From NCBI GenBank assembly GCA_902826155.1, contig CADEDU010000103.1, forward strand, positions 1 to 20,084: a stretch of DNA of 20,084 nt, written 5' to 3'. This DNA is from an uncultured beta proteobacterium (GTDB lineage Bacteria > Pseudomonadota > Gammaproteobacteria > Burkholderiales > SG8-39). The notes below the pieces were generated by a model. It made no database searches. It worked only from the letters and a program-made list of their open reading frames with translations, and had not been told where the DNA came from. Position 1 is the stretch's first letter; the number at the start of each line of letters is the position of its first letter. The position numbers and the translations under genes are program-made. Below are positions 1-7,232 of the stretch, in pieces.

Positions 1-2
1 TG

Positions 3-386
3 CCCGCCGCCGCCTGGGCCATGCTGCTCGCGAACATCTTCTGGGCGATCGCGTACGACACCGAATACGCGATGGTCGATCGCGATGATGATGTGCGCAT
101 CGGCATCCGCACCTCGGCGATCCTGTTCGGTCGTTTCGACGTTGCGGCGGTGATGCTCAGCTATGCGGTCACGCTCGCGATCCTCGCTGCGGTGGGGTAC
201 GCCGAGGGCCTGGGCCTCGCGTACTATGCAGGACTACTGGTGGCCGGGGGGATGATGGGCTACCACTACCTGTGGATCCGCGACCGCTCGCGTGAAGGCA
301 GCTTCCGTGCGTTCAATCACAACAACTGGGTAGGTGCGGCAATCTTCGCCGGCATCGCGCTCGACTATTTGCTCATCGCATCGTGA
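3..386 (+). CDS. ubiA: 4-hydroxybenzoate polyprenyltransferase UbiA, C-terminal part
   Basis: The frame is open from the window edge, so the N-terminal half of the gene lies outside. UbiA is an integral membrane enzyme that attaches the polyprenyl tail to 4-hydroxybenzoate, the first membrane step of ubiquinone synthesis. The visible part holds the second Asp-rich motif of the UbiA superfamily (IAYDTEYAMVDRDDD, followed by IGIRTSAILFG), which binds the Mg-diphosphate of the prenyl donor, and then three or four hydrophobic segments. The ending FRAFNHNNWVGAAIFAGIALDY is the usual C-terminus of the bacterial enzyme. The stop TGA overlaps the GTG start of the next gene by four bases, so the two are probably translationally coupled. 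ubiD lies two genes on and acts on the product of this enzyme. Confidence 0.93.
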   Translation, partial: PAAAWAMLLANIFWAIAYDTEYAMVDRDDDVRIGIRTSAILFGRFDVAAVMLSYAVTLAILAAVGYAEGLGLAYYAGLLVAGGMMGYHYLWIRDRSREGSFRAFNHNNWVGAAIFAGIALDYLLIAS

Positions 387-985
387 TCAACTTTCGCGAC
401 TATCTGCCCCGCTTCGAATATCCCAAGCTCGCCGAACACGAACAGGTCGTCGCGCAGGCCGCCGTGCCGCGCGGACTTGCGCTGCTCACCGACCGGCGCC
501 TGGTTGTGGCCAATGGACATGGTGAGCGCAGCGTGGCGCTCAGTTCAGTAGGTGCGGTCGAGGTCGGCTATCGCCATCTGCCCGGAGCCGTACTGCGCGG
601 CGCGGGCCTGATCGCGCTCGCCGCCGTGCTGTTCGCGATTGCCGCACCCATCGCCGGTTTTCTCGCAGCGCATTCCGCATCGCTCGAATCGTTCCTGCGC
701 AACGAGGCTGGCGGCGACGCTGCCGCGGGCATCCTCTGGGTGCTGCAGCGAGTCGTGGCGTTCGTTGCCGGGGTTGCGCGCTGGCTGCCGCTGCTCGCGT
801 GGATCAGCCTGATCTGGGGCATCGTGCGCATCGGCTTCGCGTTGCGCGGCCGTACCGCGGTCAACGTGCTCACCGTCGTGGGCGAGTACGAGCTGACGCA
901 TCCGGGCCGTTCCGAACCGCTCGACCAGCTCGGCCGTGAAATGTCGAAGCGCGTCGGCAACGCGCGCGCCGGCATCTCGGGCTAG
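383..985 (+). CDS. small membrane protein with PH-like N-terminal region
   Basis: This 200-residue protein starts at GTG 383, overlapping the ubiA stop (GTGA). I do not recognise a named family with certainty. Residues about 25-62 (ALLTDRRLVVANG followed by VALSSVGAVEVGYR) read like the first strands of a bacterial PH (bPH) domain, in which a short hydrophobic strand, 'TDRRLV', and a 'V.L..V..VEV' strand recur. Two long hydrophobic stretches follow, at roughly 68-98 and 120-150, and a second strand-like segment (VNVLTVVGEYELTHPG) comes after them. This is the layout of a PH-like domain interrupted by membrane helices. The position between ubiA and ubiD with a tight overlap suggests co-transcription, but nothing in the sequence ties it to quinone chemistry. 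Confidence 0.75.
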   Translation: MINFRDYLPRFEYPKLAEHEQVVAQAAVPRGLALLTDRRLVVANGHGERSVALSSVGAVEVGYRHLPGAVLRGAGLIALAAVLFAIAAPIAGFLAAHSASLESFLRNEAGGDAAAGILWVLQRVVAFVAGVARWLPLLAWISLIWGIVRIGFALRGRTAVNVLTVVGEYELTHPGRSEPLDQLGREMSKRVGNARAGISG

Positions 986-1018
986 GGTTTCGATTCCACG
1001 TAGCGCGCGACTCCTCTC

Positions 1019-2605
1019 ATGGCCTATCGCGATCTGCGCGAGTTCGTCGCGCAACTCGAAGCGCGCGGACAGTTGAAGCGCGTCGGCGTTGCGGTCGACC
1101 CGAAGCTGGAGATGACCGAAATCTGCGACCGCGTGCTGCGCACCGGCGGCCCTGCGCTGCTGTTCGAGCGTCCGACCGGGCACACCATGCCGGTGCTCGC
1201 CAACCTGTTCGGTACGGTCTCGCGCGTTGCAGCCGCGTGCGCAGGTGAAATCGCCATTGACGATGCCATCGAGCGCGGCGCTGTGCCGGGTAGCGGCGAC
1301 TCGCGCGGCACAGGACCCAGTGACACCGAACCACGCGGCACGGAGCAGCGCACCGTCGATCAACGCACCGACATCGCGCGCCTGCGCGAGCTCGGTCATC
1401 TGCTCGCGTACCTGAAAGAACCCGAACCACCGAAAGGTCTGCGCGACGCGTGGGAAAAGCTGCCGATCGTCAAGCAGCTGCTGAACATGGCGCCGAAAGA
1501 AGAGCGCGGTGCGGCGTGCCACGAAGTCGTGTGGGAGGGCAACGACGTCGATCTCGCGCGTTTGCCGATCCAGACTTGCTGGCCCGACGACGCAGGGCCG
1601 CTCATCACCTGGGGGCTCGTGGTCACGCGCGGACCAGCGAAAACGCGCGAGAACCTCGGCATTTATCGCCAGCAGGTGATCGGCCGCAACAAGGTGATCA
1701 TGCGCTGGCTCGCGCATCGTGGCGGCGCGATCGATTTCGCTGAGCACTGCAAGGCGCATCCGGGCGAACCGTTTCCGGTGGCGGTGGTGTTGGGTTGCGA
1801 TCCGGCGACGATGCTGGCGGCCGTCACGCCGATTCCCGACACGCTCTCGGAGTATCAATTCGGCGGGCTGTTGCGTGGCGCACGCACCGAACTCACGCGC
1901 TGCATCAGCTCTGATCTACGCGTGCCGGCGCGCGCCGAGATCGTGCTCGAAGGCGCGATCCACAACGAATCGGCGCTCGAAGGCCCGTTCGGCGATCACA
2001 CCGGCTACTACAACGAGCAGGAGCGCTTTCCGGTGCTCACGATCGAGCGCATCACCATGCGCCGCGACGCGCTCTATCACTCCACCTACACCGGCAAGCC
2101 GCCCGACGAACCGGCGATTCTGGGTGCGGCGCTGAACGAAGTGTTCGTGCCGATCCTGGCCAAGCAGTTTCCGGAGATCGTCGATTTCTATCTGCCGCCC
2201 GAAGGCTGCTCGTATCGGCTCGCGGTGGTGTCGATGAAGAAGCAATACCCTGGACATGCCAAGCGCGTGATGTTCGGCATCTGGAGTTTTCTGCGTCAGT
2301 TCATGTACACCAAGTTCATCATCGTGGTGGACGACGACGTCGATATCCGCCAGTGGAAGGAAGTGATCTGGGCGCTCACCACGCGCGTTGACGCCGCGCG
2401 CGATACGGTGGTGGTGGAGCACACGCCGATCGACTATCTGGATTTCGCCAGTCCGGTGGCGGGGCTGGGCTCGAAAATGGGGATCGACGCCACCAACAAG
2501 TGGCCGGGTGAGACGCAGCGCAACTGGGGTCGGCCGATTACCATGAGCGCTGAGGTGAAGGCGCGGGTCGATGCGATGTGGAGCTCGCTGGGGATCGGGG
2601 ATTGA
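1019..2605 (+). CDS. ubiD: 3-polyprenyl-4-hydroxybenzoate decarboxylase UbiD
   Basis: UbiD removes the carboxyl group of 3-polyprenyl-4-hydroxybenzoate in ubiquinone synthesis, using prenylated FMN supplied by UbiX. The protein follows the E. coli enzyme, as I recall it, almost end to end: [19 protein letters not shown] at the N-terminus, [56 protein letters not shown] (the conserved acidic active-site segment), [20 protein letters not shown] and [19 protein letters not shown]. It is 528 residues against about 490-500 for the family. The excess is a hydrophilic insertion at roughly residues 77-117, just before [19 protein letters not shown]. The ATG at 1019 fits the family N-terminus. No strong Shine-Dalgarno sequence is visible upstream. 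The gene lies 33 bases after the preceding membrane-protein gene. Confidence 0.96.
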   Translation: MAYRDLREFVAQLEARGQLKRVGVAVDPKLEMTEICDRVLRTGGPALLFERPTGHTMPVLANLFGTVSRVAAACAGEIAIDDAIERGAVPGSGDSRGTGPSDTEPRGTEQRTVDQRTDIARLRELGHLLAYLKEPEPPKGLRDAWEKLPIVKQLLNMAPKEERGAACHEVVWEGNDVDLARLPIQTCWPDDAGPLITWGLVVTRGPAKTRENLGIYRQQVIGRNKVIMRWLAHRGGAIDFAEHCKAHPGEPFPVAVVLGCDPATMLAAVTPIPDTLSEYQFGGLLRGARTELTRCISSDLRVPARAEIVLEGAIHNESALEGPFGDHTGYYNEQERFPVLTIERITMRRDALYHSTYTGKPPDEPAILGAALNEVFVPILAKQFPEIVDFYLPPEGCSYRLAVVSMKKQYPGHAKRVMFGIWSFLRQFMYTKFIIVVDDDVDIRQWKEVIWALTTRVDAARDTVVVEHTPIDYLDFASPVAGLGSKMGIDATNKWPGETQRNWGRPITMSAEVKARVDAMWSSLGIGD

Positions 2606-2616
2606 TTCGGAACCCA

Positions 2617-2688
2617 TTCACCCTTCGACACGCTCAGGGCGAACGGGCTTAGGATGACCCGTTCGTCCTGAGCTTGTCGAAGGACGAA
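2617..2688. repeat. REP-like dispersed palindrome
   Basis: Two arms of 31 bases (2617-2647 and 2658-2688) are near-perfect inverted copies with a 10-base loop. The core of the right arm is CCTGAGCTTGTCGAAGGACG. The left arm reads CCCTTCGACACGCTCAGGGC, with a few differences from a perfect complement. This CTTCGACAAGCTCAGGACGAAC-type sequence is known as a high-copy intergenic repeat in many GC-rich proteobacteria. It begins 12 bases after the ubiD stop, so it may also act as an mRNA-stabilising or terminating hairpin. There is no T-tract. Confidence 0.8.
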
Positions 2689-2782
2689 TCCTTGAATCCG
2701 CACGCATCCGCCCCAACGTTGGGCGCGATGGCGCAGTGAAGACGCAACGAAGACTTTCGCATCACACAAAGAGGAGCGCACC

Positions 2783-3199
2783 ATGGCAACGATCGATGCA
2801 ACCTCCGGCAACATCGAAGCGCGCGCGGCCGACCCCTCGCTGGTCACGCTCACGCACATCATCTACGGTCTGCACGCGGCGAGCCTGGTCATCGGCGTCG
2901 TCACCGCGGCCACGATCATCGGCGCGTTTCTGTTCAGCATTCCGTCGATTCTCGCGGTGATCCTCAACTACGTGCGCCGCAGCGACGTGCGCGGCACCTA
3001 CCTCGATTCGCACTTCAGCTGGCAGATCCGCACCTTCTGGTTCACGCTGCTGTGGGCGGTAATCGGCGGGGTGCTGTTCATAACGATTCTTCTCATTCCG
3101 CTGGCGATCGCGATCTGGGGCGTGGTCGCGGTGTGGGTGATCTACCGGATCGTGCGCGGCTGGTGGAACCTCAAAGACGGCCGCCCGGTCCCTCGCTGA
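2783..3199 (+). CDS. DUF4870-type small membrane protein
   Basis: This 138-residue protein has three predicted membrane segments at about 31-60, 88-108 and 110-128. The polar middle (FSIPSILAVILNYVRRSDVRG, then YLDSHFSWQIRTFWFT) is the signature I associate with DUF4870-like small membrane proteins of proteobacteria. Their function is unknown. The ATG at 2783 is preceded by GAGGAG at 2771-2776, a good Shine-Dalgarno sequence at normal spacing. The gene stands alone between the REP-like palindrome and a probable terminator, so it is likely monocistronic. Its GC-rich codon use matches the flanking housekeeping genes. Confidence 0.85.
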   Translation: MATIDATSGNIEARAADPSLVTLTHIIYGLHAASLVIGVVTAATIIGAFLFSIPSILAVILNYVRRSDVRGTYLDSHFSWQIRTFWFTLLWAVIGGVLFITILLIPLAIAIWGVVAVWVIYRIVRGWWNLKDGRPVPR

Positions 3200-3200
3200 A

Positions 3201-3222
3201 AGGGGCTTTCGCTCCTGGTTTT
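3201..3222 (+). terminator. probable intrinsic terminator of the DUF4870-type gene
   Basis: The stem AGGGGC (3201-3206) pairs with GCTCCT (3211-3216), including one G-U pair, around the loop TTTC. It is followed by GG and then TTTT at 3219-3222. It starts two bases after the TGA stop. The stem is short and the T-run is only four bases, so its efficiency is uncertain. Confidence 0.5.
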
Positions 3223-3224
3223 GT

Positions 3225-3333
3225 GCGGCACAGTTCACAGTGCCGCGCTGGTGTCGCTCAATGCCGCGTTCTTTAGCGCGGCATATGCCGGATTAGGCAT
3301 TTGTACGCTGAGGGGTGTGCCAAAATTTGGCAC
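3225..3333. promoter_or_regulatory. array of four TGCC/GGCA inverted pairs upstream of the export operon
   Basis: Four inverted pairs follow one another. They are GCGGCAC/GTGCCGC (3225-3231 and 3240-3246), ATGCCGCG/CGCGGCAT (3261-3268 and 3277-3284), ATGCC/GGCAT (3285-3289 and 3296-3300), and the dyad GTGCCAAAATTTGGCAC (3317-3333, perfect around a central A). The junction of the second and third pairs is itself a perfect 12-base palindrome, CGGCATATGCCG (3279-3290). The array could be operator DNA for a dimeric regulator or a leader RNA with alternative hairpins. No known binding site is claimed. Confidence 0.5.
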
Positions 3334-3339
3334 CTTTCT

Positions 3340-3374
3340 GAGACCAATCTGACTCGGTTTTGCAGGTTGGTCTC
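3340..3374. repeat. inverted repeat just upstream of the export operon start
   Basis: GAGACCAA (3340-3347) and TTGGTCTC (3367-3374) are perfect inverted copies of eight bases around a 19-base spacer, about 40 bases before the first gene of the operon. It may be an operator or part of the 5' leader. I see no convincing sigma-70 or sigma-54 promoter around it. Confidence 0.45.
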
Positions 3375-3414
3375 GTCGTCTCAAGCGTGCTGAGCGCAAC
3401 ACCAAAAGGTCTTT

Positions 3415-4044
3415 ATGAAGTTCGCCCTCCCCAGGCGGTTCGCGTGTGCCGTAGTCGCGTGCCTATTTCACGCCGCCGCGTTCGCCCAACTGGCGGCCAA
3501 TGCCGCGCCCACGACAGTCGAACGCGAGAGCGCACGGCGCGCCGCTGAAGCCGCCGCCGACCAGGCCTACCGCGTGGGCCCCGAAGATGTCCTCGACATA
3601 TCGGTCTGGAAGGAAGACGGCCTCAAGCGCGACGTGATCGTGCGCCCCGACGGCGGCTTCTCGTTTCCGCTGATCGGCGAGGTGGAGGCACAGGGCAAAT
3701 CGATCTCCCAGTTGCGCGAGGAGATCTCCGGGCGGCTCGAGCGGTTCATCCCCGACCCCGTGGTGACGGTGGCGATCATCAAGATCTCCAGTCAGCGCGT
3801 GTACGTGATCGGCAAGGTCAACAAGCCGGGCGAGTTCATGATCGGCCGCGCGATCGACGTGCTGCAGGCCTTGTCGATGGCGGGTGGCCTCACCCCGTTT
3901 GCCGCCTCGAACGACATCAAGGTCGTGCGCCGTTCCGAAGGGCGCAACGTGACGTTTCCGTTCCGCTACTCCGACATCGAACGCGGCCAGCGCCTGGAGC
4001 AGAACATCACGCTGCTGCCCGGCGACGTCGTGATCGTGCCCTGA
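3415..4044 (+). CDS. polysaccharide export protein, Wza/OPX family (exosortase-locus type)
   Basis: This 209-residue exported protein is expected to form the periplasmic and outer-membrane export channel for the exopolysaccharide. Residues 1-25 are a signal peptide ending AAAFA before QLAANA. A VVAC tetrad at 13-16 resembles a lipobox but leaves a very short hydrophobic core, so lipidation is doubtful. The polysaccharide-export domain starts at about residue 52 (YRVGPEDVLDISVWKED, then IVRPDGGFSFPLIGEVEAQG). An SLBB-type domain follows (VYVIGKVNKPGEFMIGR, with LQALSMAGGLTPFA), and the end is LLPGDVVIVP. The length fits the short OPX proteins of PEP-CTERM/exosortase loci and is far below E. 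coli Wza. The start is preceded by AAAAGGT. The stop overlaps the next ATG by one base (TGATG), which suggests coupling. Confidence 0.9.
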   Translation: MKFALPRRFACAVVACLFHAAAFAQLAANAAPTTVERESARRAAEAAADQAYRVGPEDVLDISVWKEDGLKRDVIVRPDGGFSFPLIGEVEAQGKSISQLREEISGRLERFIPDPVVTVAIIKISSQRVYVIGKVNKPGEFMIGRAIDVLQALSMAGGLTPFAASNDIKVVRRSEGRNVTFPFRYSDIERGQRLEQNITLLPGDVVIVP

Positions 4045-5327
4045 TGCGCCGACGCTTTCGTACCGTTGCCGCCACGCGGCGTGCCACGGCCCGCTGCGTT
4101 GCGCTGCTCGCCCTGACTGCGCTGTCGGCGCCTGTGCTCGCCGCCGAATGGGCGATCGAATCGGGCGTGACGGGCAAGGCCGAGCACAACGACAACTGGC
4201 GGCTGCAGTCGAACAACAAGCAGGCTGTGACCGTGCTGTCGGTCGCACCCAACGCAAAGTTCTCCACTGCGAGCGAGATCTCGGCCGTATCGATCGAACT
4301 CGGCGCGAGCGGTTACAAATCGTTCGGCGACGACCGCCTCACGCGCCTCGATGGCCAGGTGGGCTTCGGCGCACGCACCCGCAGCGAGCGTGCGTTCTAC
4401 AGCCTCGACGGACGCGTTGTCCGCGACTCCACACTCGCCACCGAGCTCAATGAAACCGGCCAGGTTCTCGACCGGGTGCAGCGCAACTTCTACACGCTGC
4501 AAGGCGGCTACAAATACGCGATGACGCAGCGCCTGTTCGCCACCGCCAACGCTGGTGCGCAGCTCGCGCGCTACGACAACACCGGCACCAACGGCCTGCG
4601 CGACTACAACCAGTACTCGCTCGGTGGCGGGCTCGAATATCAGGTGTCGGAGCGCACCACCGCGAACACCCAGATCGGTTGGACCAACTTCACCACCGTG
4701 CCCGACCAGAACAAGGCACGCGTATGGTCGTGGAACAACGCGCTGCAGCACCGTTTCACCGAGTCGCTCAAGGGCACCGCTTCGGTGGGGCTCTCACGCG
4801 TGCACACCGAGATCCAGCAGATTGCGGTGTGCCTGAACACGCAAGGCCAATTCGTTGCGCTGGCCGATTGCTCGGGCACCGGCCCGCAGGTGGGCGTGCT
4901 TCGCCCCAACATCGACAAGACCACCACCAACAAACTCTTCGCCGCGCAACTCGACTGGCAGTTCGCACCGGTGAGCTCGTTCAACGTCGGCGCCAAACAA
5001 GAGGTCGTGCCCTCGGCGCTCGGCACCGTGGTGCGTGCGCTCTCGCTTTTCACCGGCGTGAGCCACGCGTTCACCGAGAAGCTGCGCGGTGGCGCCGACA
5101 TTCGCTACATCGATTCGAGCGTGGTCGGCGGCTCGGGCCTGGGCGCCGAGACCGAAACCTTCCGCTTCGGCGGGCAACTGGTGTGGCAGTTCACGCGCGA
5201 ATGGTCGATTGAAGGCGGCGCGCGACGCACGCAGGTGCGCTACAGCAGCGCCTCCACCAGCGCCGATGCAAACGTGGTCTACGGTCAGGTGCGGTACGAG
5301 TGGCCGCGGCTGGCGGTGGCGAGATAG
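4044..5327 (+). CDS. outer-membrane beta-barrel protein of the exopolysaccharide locus
   Basis: This 427-residue protein has an Arg-rich n-region and a hydrophobic signal peptide of about 33 residues (LLALTALSAPVLA before AEW). The rest alternates polar and hydrophobic residues in 9-12-residue stretches separated by Gly/Asn/Asp turns (LQGGYKYAMTQRLFATANAG, YSLGGGLEYQVSERTTANTQ, FRFGGQLVWQFTREWSIEGG), typical of a transmembrane beta-barrel. It ends with a strand carrying aromatic residues. It resembles the large hypothetical outer-membrane proteins regularly found beside Wza in PEP-CTERM/exosortase loci, and it is probably the outer-membrane exit or anchoring partner of Wza. Cys263 and Cys276 flank a polar loop and could form a disulfide. 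Its role is inferred from context. Confidence 0.82.
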   Translation: MRRRFRTVAATRRATARCVALLALTALSAPVLAAEWAIESGVTGKAEHNDNWRLQSNNKQAVTVLSVAPNAKFSTASEISAVSIELGASGYKSFGDDRLTRLDGQVGFGARTRSERAFYSLDGRVVRDSTLATELNETGQVLDRVQRNFYTLQGGYKYAMTQRLFATANAGAQLARYDNTGTNGLRDYNQYSLGGGLEYQVSERTTANTQIGWTNFTTVPDQNKARVWSWNNALQHRFTESLKGTASVGLSRVHTEIQQIAVCLNTQGQFVALADCSGTGPQVGVLRPNIDKTTTNKLFAAQLDWQFAPVSSFNVGAKQEVVPSALGTVVRALSLFTGVSHAFTEKLRGGADIRYIDSSVVGGSGLGAETETFRFGGQLVWQFTREWSIEGGARRTQVRYSSASTSADANVVYGQVRYEWPRLAVAR

Positions 5328-5350
5328 ATCAAGGAATCCGCGGTTTATTC

Positions 5351-7201
5351 ATGGCGAACATTGCAACCTATACCGGCGAGCGTTACCCAAGTGCTCCGCA
5401 GCAGCAGGAGCAGTATGTGGAGTACGTGGAGACGCCCCAGCGCTCACTGCGCGACATGGTCGAGGCGATCGATCGCCGCAAGTTGCTGATCGCAATCACC
5501 ACGGGCATTCTTTCGCTAGTCGCACTTGTAGTCGCGATCAAATGGCCAGCGGTGTATCGCTCAGCCGCAACGGTGCTTGTGCAGGATCAGGAGATTCCGC
5601 AAGACCTGGTTCGCCCCACGGTGACTTCACTCGTGGATGAGCGCATTCAGATGATCAGTCAGCAGGTCATGACGCGAGCCGTGCTGTTGGGCATTGCCGA
5701 CAAATACGGTCTGTACCGAGACATGAAGGATGAAGCTTCGAACGAGAAGATCCTCGATCGAATGCGCAAAGACATCAAACTCACAACGATCAGCTCCGAC
5801 GTCAAGGGGCGCATGGACGATCGACGCCGGCAGGGAACGATCGCATTTCAGATCTCGTACGACTCGCCTTCACCGCAGGCCGCGCAGCGTGTCACCAACG
5901 AACTCGTTTCGCTCTATCTAAACGAGAACCTGCGCACTCGGCAGCAGCGCGCCGCCGAAACGTCGACGTTCCTCGCCGATGAGGCAGAGAAGCTCGCCGC
6001 ATACATCTCCGAGATGGAAGCCAAACTCTCGGATTTCAAAGCGCGGAATATCGGCCGCTTGCCGCAGAACTCGCAATTCAACGTCAATGTGATCGATCGA
6101 CTCGAGCAGGAGATCATCCGCATCGATCAGAGCATCAGCAATGCGGAGGAGAAGCGGCAGGTTTACCTGAATCAACTCTCGCAGGTTAAAGACATGGTGC
6201 CTGCAACACCGCCCATTCCGGCCGCGGCGTTGTCGCAAGGTGCGGTCTTCGAGCCGCCAGAGCGCTTGCGCTACCTGCAGAGCCAGCTTGCCAGTCTGCT
6301 AGGCAACTACTCCGAGGATCATCCGGACGTGCGTCGCACCAAGCGCGAGATCGCCGCCATCGAGAAGGAGCTGGGAGGTGCTCAGACCGCGCGGCCGAGT
6401 GCCGATGCACTCGAACTCGCGCGCACGAAGTTGCAGATGCTGCGCGACAAGTATGCCGACGACCATCCCGATGTCGTACGGCAGCGCCGTGAGGTCGTGG
6501 CGCTCGAGGCGGCGAGTCAGCGTGCGACGCCCGAGCCTGCCTCCAAGCCGGCGGCACTCTCGGCCGAAACACGCGCCGAAACGCAGATGAAGATCACCCT
6601 TCAGGGCCAGCTGAAGGCCGTCGAGGGCGAATTGAAAAGCTTGCGCAATGCCAAGCGCGATCTTCAGGTGAAGCTCGCCACGCTCGAGCGACGGGTCGAG
6701 CAGACTCCGGCCGTCGAGAAGAACTACCAGGATCTACTGCGCGACTACGACAACGCCACATTGCGCTATCGCGAGATCAAGGCCAAGCAGCTTCAGGCGG
6801 CTGTTTCGGAATCGCTCGAGAAAGACAGCAAAGGCGAGCGGTTCACTTTGATCGATCCGCCGCAGTTGCCCGAGCGGCCTGCGCGACCGAATCGACCGAT
6901 CATTCTGGCGCTTGGATTGATGCTGGCACTCGGCTGTGGCTTGGGCTTGGGTTTTCTGCGCGAAGCGATCGACCGCTCCGTGCATGGCTCGCGCCAACTC
7001 GTCCGGTTGGTGCACGCGCCCGTACTCGCCGCAATCCCGTACGTGCACACCGAAAAGGAACTCGCCCACGAGCGGCTGATCCGTTGGGGCGCCAGTGCGT
7101 TCGCGGTTTTTTTCGTGGTCATGGCGATCGGCTACGTGCACTTCTTCGTCACGCCACTGGAAGTGCTCTGGATCGTCCTTGCCCGCCGCGTCGGCCTTTG
7201 A
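5351..7201 (+). CDS. Wzz/GumC-type polysaccharide chain-length determinant
   Basis: This 616-residue inner-membrane co-polymerase should control export and chain length. The first membrane helix lies at about 45-63, after RSLRDMVEAIDRRK. A large periplasmic coiled-coil region follows, then the Pro-rich stretch PPQLPERPARPNRP before a second helix at about 516-537. Unusually, a third hydrophobic stretch sits near the C-terminus (about 581-600, AFAVFFVVMAIGYVHFFV). There is no Walker motif, so the kinase is separate. The coiled coil has two copies of a YxxDHPDV..(K/R)RE element, at about 320 and 368. The ATG at 5351 is chosen because it is followed by a plausible cytoplasmic N-terminus. AAGGA at 5331-5335 is somewhat far away (15 bases). 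The family resembles the chain-length proteins of XrtA-type loci. Confidence 0.9.
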   Translation: MANIATYTGERYPSAPQQQEQYVEYVETPQRSLRDMVEAIDRRKLLIAITTGILSLVALVVAIKWPAVYRSAATVLVQDQEIPQDLVRPTVTSLVDERIQMISQQVMTRAVLLGIADKYGLYRDMKDEASNEKILDRMRKDIKLTTISSDVKGRMDDRRRQGTIAFQISYDSPSPQAAQRVTNELVSLYLNENLRTRQQRAAETSTFLADEAEKLAAYISEMEAKLSDFKARNIGRLPQNSQFNVNVIDRLEQEIIRIDQSISNAEEKRQVYLNQLSQVKDMVPATPPIPAAALSQGAVFEPPERLRYLQSQLASLLGNYSEDHPDVRRTKREIAAIEKELGGAQTARPSADALELARTKLQMLRDKYADDHPDVVRQRREVVALEAASQRATPEPASKPAALSAETRAETQMKITLQGQLKAVEGELKSLRNAKRDLQVKLATLERRVEQTPAVEKNYQDLLRDYDNATLRYREIKAKQLQAAVSESLEKDSKGERFTLIDPPQLPERPARPNRPIILALGLMLALGCGLGLGFLREAIDRSVHGSRQLVRLVHAPVLAAIPYVHTEKELAHERLIRWGASAFAVFFVVMAIGYVHFFVTPLEVLWIVLARRVGL

Positions 7202-7232
7202 TGATCGGTATCCCCGGATTCGGATGAGAACG

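Noticed and set aside
545..1858. Long open frame on the - strand opposite ubiD
   Set aside because: It lies antisense to a confidently identified ubiD, has His/Arg/Ala-rich composition without any domain, and arises from GC-rich third positions of the real gene.
3328..3342. Sigma-54-like site TGGCAC before the export operon
   Set aside because: The -24 part matches TGGCAC, but the bases at the -12 position read TGAG instead of TTGC at the required spacing, and the TGGCAC is already explained as half of the 17-base dyad.
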